Shown: positions 5,746 to 10,438 of the stretch, piece by piece
Layout: every line of letters starts with the position of its first letter
Position numbering within the stretch: the first letter of the stretch is position 1
Source: M3007 sp038327555
Lineage (GTDB): Bacteria; Bacteroidota; Bacteroidia; Chitinophagales; Saprospiraceae
Assembly (NCBI GenBank): GCA_038327555.1
Contig: JBBQLD010000129.1
Span: forward strand, 1-10,438
Reading direction: 5' to 3'
Length of the DNA stretch: 10,438 bases
The notes under the pieces: model-generated
What the model was told of the DNA's origin: nothing
Databases searched by the model: none
The model's input: the letters and a program-made list of their open reading frames with translations, nothing else
Program-made: the position numbers and the translations under genes

Positions 5746-7680
5746 ATGGAAGAGAAACAGAGTCAATTAAGTACTTACATCGGCATGGGGCTGATATTTT
5801 TGTTGTTGTTTTTGTGGATGCAATATTCGGCGCCGCCTTCACCCGCCGAAGCCTCGACGAAGGAGGGCGATCCCGCCACTACCCAAACTACTGCAGCGCA
5901 ACAGGCACAAACCACGGCGCCAACTTCGCCCGCTGAAGCCTTGGCAAAGGAGGGTGCTGCCGAAGCTGCTACAAAAACCAGTGCTACTGAAACAGAACAA
6001 AACGCAATGATTGCCGCAAAATTTGGCGCATTTGCACCAGCAGCGACGGGACAAGAGCAATTTGAGGTATTGGAAAATGATCTAGTCCGCATCACCTTCA
6101 GCAGTAAGGGCGGTCGGATTAAAGATGTTTTTCTCAAAAAATTTGAAAAAGTACTTTCCGATACAGCAGGGCACGATGTAAAAAGTGCCCTCTACCTGCT
6201 AGAAGATGATCAAAATCACTTTGAATACGAACTCCCGGTAGGAGGTACCGCGACAGGAAAAGTCCTAACCAGCGAGCTCTTTTTTACCCCGACTAAAAAG
6301 GACAACACCATCACTTTTCGGGCTGACGCAGGAAATGGCCGCTACCTTGAGCAAAATTACACGCTTACGCCTGACGATTACCGCCTGGATTATCGCATAG
6401 CCGCAAATGGCCTGGAAAATGTGTTTACAAAGAAAGAATTGCGCTTTTACCTGGAAAACCACCTAGATAAATTGGAGCGCAATCAGACGTATGAGCGCAC
6501 CATGTCGTCGATTTATTTCAAATCATTAAACAAGACGGACTATTGTGATTGCCGCAACGACGATACCAAAAGCCTGGGCGACAAACCTGTAGAATGGTTT
6601 TCGCACTCCAATCAGTTTTTCAATACCAGTATCGTTGCGCAGGGATTTTCTTTCCACGACTTTACTGGAGAGATCAGGGTTTTAGGAGATACTGACTCTA
6701 ATCTGAAAATTTTGAAAACCTCAGTTGTAGTGCCCTTTGAAAATGGTGCTGCGAATATGGCCATATATTCAGGTCCCAACGAATTCAATCGTTTACAAGA
6801 CTTTGGGGTGTCGCTTCAAGATATTATCCCGTTTGGCGCAAGTATTTTTGGGGCTATAAACCGCTGGTTTATCCACCCGATGATGGATCTGCTTTCACGG
6901 TTTATCGGCAATCAAGGTATCGTCATCCTGATGCTTACCCTGCTTGTAAAGCTCATTGTGTACCCGCTTACCTACCGCATGGTACTCAGTCAATCCAAAA
7001 TGGCGGCACTCAAGCCACGCCTGGAAGAGCTGAAAAAGAAGCATGGCGAGGATCAGCAGGCGATGAGTGTAGAAACCATGAAATTGTACAGTGAATATGG
7101 TGTGAACCCGCTCGGCGGCTGTTTGCCCATCTTTCTGCAAATGCCCATTTGGTTCGCGCTTTATCGGTTCTTCCCAGCCAGTATTGAGTTCAGACAACAG
7201 AGTTTCCTCTGGGCTACAGACTTGTCTAGTTACGATAGCATCTTACACCTGCCGTTTGATTTGCCTTTTGGTGCGGGAGCTCACATCAGCTTGTTTACCC
7301 TCATTTGGGTGGTCACTACGCTTTGGTATACCTGGTATTCGATGAAGCAAATGGACGCTTCCTCCATGCAGAACAACGACCAGATGAAGGTGATGAAATA
7401 CATGCAGTACACCATGCCAGTGTTCTTTATGTTCTTCTTCAACAACTTTGCTTCAGGTCTTACACTTTACCTCTGCTTCAGTAATATCCTGAACATCGGC
7501 CAAACGCTGGTAACGAAGGAGTTCCTGATTGATAAAGAAAAAATAAAAGCGCAGCTTGAAATCAACAGGGCAAAGCCCAAAAAGACAAGCGGCTTCCGGG
7601 CAAGGCTCGATCAAGCGATGAAAGAACAGCAGCGGGTTCAGGAGGAGAAAGCTAAAAAAGAACCCAAAAAGAAGAAGTAA
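5746..7680 (+). CDS. yidC: Membrane protein insertase YidC
   Basis: 644 residues; inserts and folds inner-membrane proteins, alone or with SecYEG. Visible parts: an N-terminal membrane anchor (about 10-27), a low-complexity Ala/Thr/Glu linker (about 29-90), the periplasmic P1 domain (about 105-360), and the conserved insertase core with TM2 near 386-407, a cytoplasmic helical hairpin (SKMAALKPRLEEL), TM3 with NPLGGCLPIFLQMPIWFALY (454-473), TM4 near 513-530 and TM5-TM6 near 553-588, then a Lys-rich tail ending KKKK that may touch the ribosome. The hydrophilic-groove Arg of E. coli YidC (Arg366) is Lys402 here, which I believe is usual in this phylum. A CxC pair (Cys267, Cys269) lies in P1. 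The linker holds two copies of an in-frame repeat. The ATG at 5746 follows GAAAAGAACTAATA, with no Shine-Dalgarno. It is not flanked by rnpA or rpmH, so it forms its own unit. Confidence 0.97.
   Translation: MEEKQSQLSTYIGMGLIFLLLFLWMQYSAPPSPAEASTKEGDPATTQTTAAQQAQTTAPTSPAEALAKEGAAEAATKTSATETEQNAMIAAKFGAFAPAATGQEQFEVLENDLVRITFSSKGGRIKDVFLKKFEKVLSDTAGHDVKSALYLLEDDQNHFEYELPVGGTATGKVLTSELFFTPTKKDNTITFRADAGNGRYLEQNYTLTPDDYRLDYRIAANGLENVFTKKELRFYLENHLDKLERNQTYERTMSSIYFKSLNKTDYCDCRNDDTKSLGDKPVEWFSHSNQFFNTSIVAQGFSFHDFTGEIRVLGDTDSNLKILKTSVVVPFENGAANMAIYSGPNEFNRLQDFGVSLQDIIPFGASIFGAINRWFIHPMMDLLSRFIGNQGIVILMLTLLVKLIVYPLTYRMVLSQSKMAALKPRLEELKKKHGEDQQAMSVETMKLYSEYGVNPLGGCLPIFLQMPIWFALYRFFPASIEFRQQSFLWATDLSSYDSILHLPFDLPFGAGAHISLFTLIWVVTTLWYTWYSMKQMDASSMQNNDQMKVMKYMQYTMPVFFMFFFNNFASGLTLYLCFSNILNIGQTLVTKEFLIDKEKIKAQLEINRAKPKKTSGFRARLDQAMKEQQRVQEEKAKKEPKKKK
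5837..5954 (+). repeat. Two copies of a 31-bp palindromic repeat inside the yidC linker
   Basis: Copy 1 (5837-5867) and copy 2 (5924-5954) match at 26 of 31 positions and share the reading frame, encoding SPAEASTKEG and SPAEALAKEG. Each has inverted symmetry (copy 2: CTTCGCC against GGCAAAG with one wobble pair, and an inner GCTGAAGC), which is why the opposite strand also reads as similar peptides (PSFAKASAGE). The repeats lie in the flexible linker between the membrane anchor and P1, where insertion would be tolerated. They may be coding-region copies of a dispersed palindromic element, comparable in concept to the palindromic elements of Rickettsia; that link is inference. Confidence 0.7.
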
Positions 7681-7688
7681 TATTTTCT

Positions 7689-7716
7689 TAGGAAGGTTAT
7701 TTGCGACACGTTCCTA
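7689..7716. other. Hairpin between the convergent yidC and ABC transporter genes
   Basis: TAGGAAGGT (7689-7697) pairs with ACGTTCCTA (7708-7716) at 8 of 9 positions around a ten-base loop. It fills most of the 33-base gap and includes the ABC transporter stop codon. Neither strand has a T run after it, so it is at best a weak bidirectional terminator. Confidence 0.35.
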
Positions 7717-9549
7717 TGCCTCTGCATCCTCGCCTACTAACTGTCGCTCATACATTTCAGTGTAATAGCCGCCCAGAGCCACTAATTCCTCATGCGTACC
7801 GGACTCGGCGACGCGGTGTTCGTCCAGCACAATGATCTTGTCAAACTGGAGCATTTGATAAATGCGGTGGGTGATAATGATCGCCGTTTTGTCTACTAAA
7901 GCACCAGACAGGTAGCCAAGAATTCGGCTTTCTGTGTTCGTGTCCACCGCAGAAAGGCAGTCGTCAAGCAGCAGCACATCCGGTGATTTGGCAAATGCCC
8001 TGGCTATGCACACGCGCTGTTTTTGTCCGCCGGAAAGGCTTACGCCACGCTCACCGACCATGGTTTCATAGCCGTCCGGGAGGCCAACAATTTCATCGTG
8101 CACGGAGGCGCTTTTGGCAAAATGCTCTGCAGCTTCTTGGCTGATGCCATCTTTGCCAAAGGCGATATTCTTTAAGACCGTGTCAGAAAATAGAAACATG
8201 TCTTGTGGGACATAACCAATTCGCTGTCGCAATTGTGCTAAATCATGCGCTCGGATATCTTTTCCATCGATCAGAATCTGGCCCTCATCTACGTCATACA
8301 TCCGAACCAGCAAATCGGCAATAGTTGTTTTTCCACTCCCTATACGGCCAACGATGGCCATTTTTTGGCCAGGCAACAATTCAAATGACACGTTTTCCAA
8401 GGCTTTAATCCCAGTATCTGGATAGCTGAAGGAAACGTTTTGGAATTGGATATGGCCCTGAAGCCGAAGTTCCGGCCCTTCAGCCAACGGAATGCTTTCC
8501 CCTAGCTCAGTTCCCTTCCCTGAAACGGAAGGGTTGGTGATGGTTGGCGTAGTATCCAAAAACTCATTGATCCTTTTTTGCGAAGCCGCTGATTGTTGGG
8601 TCAACGAAGCGATCCAGCCGATTGCAGTAACCGGCCATGTGAGCATATTAATGTAAATTACAAACTCGGCGATGTTGCCCGGATTTATTTTTCCAGCGAC
8701 CACTTGTAACCCGCCCACATATACCGTAATAATTGTGCTGATACCTATCAATAAAGCCATCAAAGGAAAAAAGAAGGCGTCAATTCTGATCAATTCTAAT
8801 GACTTTTTGCGGTATTCTTCGCTTTGGGCGGCAAACCAGCGGCCCATTGCCCATTCTTGAACATAACTTTTTACGACACGGATGCCACTGTAAACTTCCT
8901 GCGTGGTACTGGTAAGGGTGGCAAGTTGCTGCTGAATTTTTTCAGAACGTCGGTTAATCAAGGTGCTCACCCAGTAAATTGAAAGACTCAAAAACGGCAA
9001 GGGCAACAAAGACCAGAGTGTCAGTTCGACACTCACGCGGAGCATAGAAGAAATGGCAAGCACAAACAGAAAAACCAAATCCAGGCCATACAAAATGGTA
9101 GGGCCCAAAAACATGCGCACCTTTGACACATCCTCTGAAATGCGCGACATGAGGTCGCCCGTAGCATTTCGTTTGTAAAAAGCCAGGTCGAGTGATAAAT
9201 AGTGCGCAAATATTTCCTTGCGCATATCGTACTCAATAAGGCGACTCACGACGATGATGGTTTGGCGCATAAAAAACATTGCAACACCCATCATCAGTGC
9301 TAGTGCAATTAAACCGGCGCCGAACCAGGCAATCTGGCCGCCGAGTTCTCCCATAGCTTCCGGGTGTGCGGAAATGCCGCCCTTGGCTTTGTAGGCTGCC
9401 ACTTCACGCACCACAGTATTCAGTGCATCACCGATAACTTTGGGCTGCCACACCGCAAAATAGTTTTTGAGCAAAACGAAAAGGGTACCCAGCAAAATTC
9501 GCCAGCGGTATTTCCAGAAAAACTTATTTAAGTACGAAAGGTGCTTCAT
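7714..9549 (-). CDS. ABC half-exporter (multidrug/lipid type, MdlA-like)
   Basis: 611 residues with a membrane domain fused to an ATPase domain; two such halves form an exporter for drugs, lipids or peptides in the inner membrane. Six hydrophobic segments lie in residues 15-320, with the coupling-region motif YKRNATGDLMSRISEDV (125-141). ATPase motifs: Walker A GRIGSGKTT (401-409), Q-loop Gln449, signature LSGGQ (505-509), Walker B VLLLDD (525-530), D-loop SAVD (533-536), and H-loop His561. The residue after the Walker B Asp is Asp530, not the usual catalytic Glu, as in MdlA-like subunits and the degenerate half of some heterodimers; no partner subunit is in the window. The longest frame starts at TTG 9588; I prefer ATG 9549, which begins MKHLSYLNKFFWKYRW, as expected at the edge of the first helix, and overlaps a 9-codon upstream frame as TGATG. 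Convergent with yidC; substrate unknown. Confidence 0.93.
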   Translation of the reverse strand: MKHLSYLNKFFWKYRWRILLGTLFVLLKNYFAVWQPKVIGDALNTVVREVAAYKAKGGISAHPEAMGELGGQIAWFGAGLIALALMMGVAMFFMRQTIIVVSRLIEYDMRKEIFAHYLSLDLAFYKRNATGDLMSRISEDVSKVRMFLGPTILYGLDLVFLFVLAISSMLRVSVELTLWSLLPLPFLSLSIYWVSTLINRRSEKIQQQLATLTSTTQEVYSGIRVVKSYVQEWAMGRWFAAQSEEYRKKSLELIRIDAFFFPLMALLIGISTIITVYVGGLQVVAGKINPGNIAEFVIYINMLTWPVTAIGWIASLTQQSAASQKRINEFLDTTPTITNPSVSGKGTELGESIPLAEGPELRLQGHIQFQNVSFSYPDTGIKALENVSFELLPGQKMAIVGRIGSGKTTIADLLVRMYDVDEGQILIDGKDIRAHDLAQLRQRIGYVPQDMFLFSDTVLKNIAFGKDGISQEAAEHFAKSASVHDEIVGLPDGYETMVGERGVSLSGGQKQRVCIARAFAKSPDVLLLDDCLSAVDTNTESRILGYLSGALVDKTAIIITHRIYQMLQFDKIIVLDEHRVAESGTHEELVALGGYYTEMYERQLVGEDAEA

Positions 9550-9578
9550 CAAAAAGGATATAAGAGGCGAAAACACAT
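9549..9578 (-). other. Possible 9-codon leader frame upstream of the ABC exporter
   Basis: On the minus strand an ATG at 9578 opens a frame reading MCFRLLYPF, whose TGA shares one base with the exporter ATG (TGATG). This layout can couple translation of two frames. It could equally be chance in a 95-base leader; there is no Shine-Dalgarno for either start. Confidence 0.2.
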
Positions 9579-9639
9579 TGGCTTGCAAACTGTTTTGAAC
9601 GCTGACTAAAGGATTCAGAAGGAAAATTACCGAACTGTG

Positions 9640-9647
9640 TACTTTTG
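9640..9647 (+). promoter_or_regulatory. -7 promoter box for the thiolase gene
   Basis: TACTTTTG matches TAnnTTTG exactly. Transcription would start near 9654, giving a leader of about 87 bases to the ATG at 9741. No clear TTG at -33. It lies face to face with the minus-strand box at 9651-9658. Confidence 0.5.
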
Positions 9648-9650
9648 GGG

Positions 9651-9658
9651 CGAAAGTA
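9651..9658 (-). promoter_or_regulatory. -7 promoter box for the ABC exporter gene
   Basis: Read on the minus strand, TACTTTCG differs from the TAnnTTTG consensus at one position (C for T), and is followed by CCCC. Transcription would start near 9644, about 95 bases before the exporter ATG. No -33 TTG is visible. Confidence 0.4.
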
Positions 9659-9740
9659 AAAACTTAGTGTGCCTTTCTCCCTTCCTGTTGTCAAAAAAGA
9701 CCACAGTTATTACTTACCCGATCTTTAAAATTCTTCCAAC

Positions 9741-10438
9741 ATGCAAGAAGCATATATCGTAGCAGGGTTTCGTTCCGCCATCGGCAAAGCCGGCAAAGGC
9801 GGGTTCAAAGGTTATCGCCCCGACGACATCGCGGTGGACGTAATCAAACACCTCCTCTCCACTGTGCCTCAACTCGATCCGAAACTAGTAGACGACTGTA
9901 TTGTGGGCTGTGCAAACCCGGAAGGGGAACAAGGCCTTCAGATCGGGCGACTTATTTCTAACCGCGCGCTTGGCGTAGAAGTGCCAGGCATGACGGTGAA
10001 TCGCTACTGTGCTTCCGGGTTGGAGACCATCAGCATTGCGGTGGCCAAAATCCGCGCGGGTATGGGTCAATGTTACGTAGCAGGTGGTGCTGAAAGCATG
10101 TCGCTCATCCCTATGACGGGCTACAAACTCGCCCCCAATTACAATATCGCCAAAGATACGCCCGATTATCTTGTGGGTATGGGCCTTACCGCTGAAGCGG
10201 TTTCTAAAAAATGGGACATCAGCCGCGAAGCTGCCGATGAGTTTAGTGTGCGCAGCCATCAAAAAGCCGCAGCAGCCATAGATGGGGGAAAATTTAAGTC
10301 TGAAATTGTACCCGTTCATGTGCCCGAAGTATGGGTCGAAAACGACAAACGCAAAGAACGGATGAACATCGTGGAAACAGATGAAGGTGTTCGACGCGAT
10401 ACTACTGCTGAGGGTTTGGCAAGACTTCGTCCGGCCTT
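9741..10438 (+). CDS. Acetyl-CoA C-acyltransferase (thiolase), 5' part, runs off the window
   Basis: The first 232 codons of a thiolase, which cleaves 3-ketoacyl-CoA to acetyl-CoA and a shortened acyl-CoA in fatty-acid oxidation, or condenses acetyl-CoA in the reverse direction. Seen: EAYIVAGFRSAIGK at the N terminus, the acyl-accepting nucleophile Cys90 in NRYCASGLET, the GGAESMS motif (115-121), and SREAADEFSVRSHQKAAAA later on, all standard for the family. The His and second Cys of the active site lie beyond the edge, so degradative (FadA-like) and biosynthetic types cannot be separated with certainty; the EGEQGLQIGR segment leans to the FadA-like group. ATG 9741 begins directly with the conserved first strand. 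Divergent from the ABC exporter; nothing in the window suggests that the two functions are related. Confidence 0.93.
   Translation, partial: MQEAYIVAGFRSAIGKAGKGGFKGYRPDDIAVDVIKHLLSTVPQLDPKLVDDCIVGCANPEGEQGLQIGRLISNRALGVEVPGMTVNRYCASGLETISIAVAKIRAGMGQCYVAGGAESMSLIPMTGYKLAPNYNIAKDTPDYLVGMGLTAEAVSKKWDISREAADEFSVRSHQKAAAAIDGGKFKSEIVPVHVPEVWVENDKRKERMNIVETDEGVRRDTTAEGLARLRPA

Noticed and set aside
1..10438. CRISPR array, toxin-antitoxin pair, defence system, intact insertion sequence or prophage
   Set aside because: No spaced direct-repeat series, transposase, integrase, nuclease or phage protein was found on either strand.

Overview
The window looks like ordinary chromosomal DNA from a Bacteroidota bacterium, most likely near the Saprospiraceae/Haliscomenobacter group. 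Evidence: a C-terminal type IX secretion (Por) sorting domain on a secreted propeller protein; promoter elements of the Bacteroidota type (TAnnTTTG at -7) instead of TTGACA/TATAAT; A-rich leaders without Shine-Dalgarno sequences; and a YidC with a large periplasmic domain and a Lys where proteobacterial YidC has its groove Arg. The genus is inference; no 16S or other marker is present.

Left end (1-490): a tRNA-Cys(GCA) gene on the minus strand with its own promoter and intrinsic terminator, then a gene-free stretch dominated by a 161-bp near-perfect palindrome (300-460). Next (491-2866, plus strand): a group I cysteine desulfurase, a strong intrinsic terminator, and two tandem paralogous small secreted/membrane proteins of unknown function separated by a second palindromic repeat (2222-2333). 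The second paralog overlaps, tail to tail, an 836-residue secreted Asp-box/VPS10-like propeller protein on the minus strand (2860-5370).

Middle (5371-5745): a gene-free stretch holding the propeller gene's promoter, a third long palindrome (5473-5636) and the yidC promoter. yidC (5746-7680) follows, with two copies of a palindromic 31-bp repeat inserted in frame in its linker. Right end: a multidrug-type ABC half-exporter on the minus strand (7714-9549), convergent with yidC, and a divergent thiolase gene (9741 to the window edge), the two sharing a compact, symmetrical promoter region.

Functionally this is a mix of housekeeping genes (sulfur mobilisation, tRNA, membrane insertion, export, fatty-acid/acetyl-CoA metabolism) with no visible operon linking them. 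I found no defence island, CRISPR array, prophage or intact insertion sequence. The unusual content is mainly in three unrelated long palindromes, a terminator that runs into a start codon, the in-frame repeat in yidC, and the paralog pair. Several start codons were moved downstream from the longest possible reading frame because the longest frames begin at TTG.
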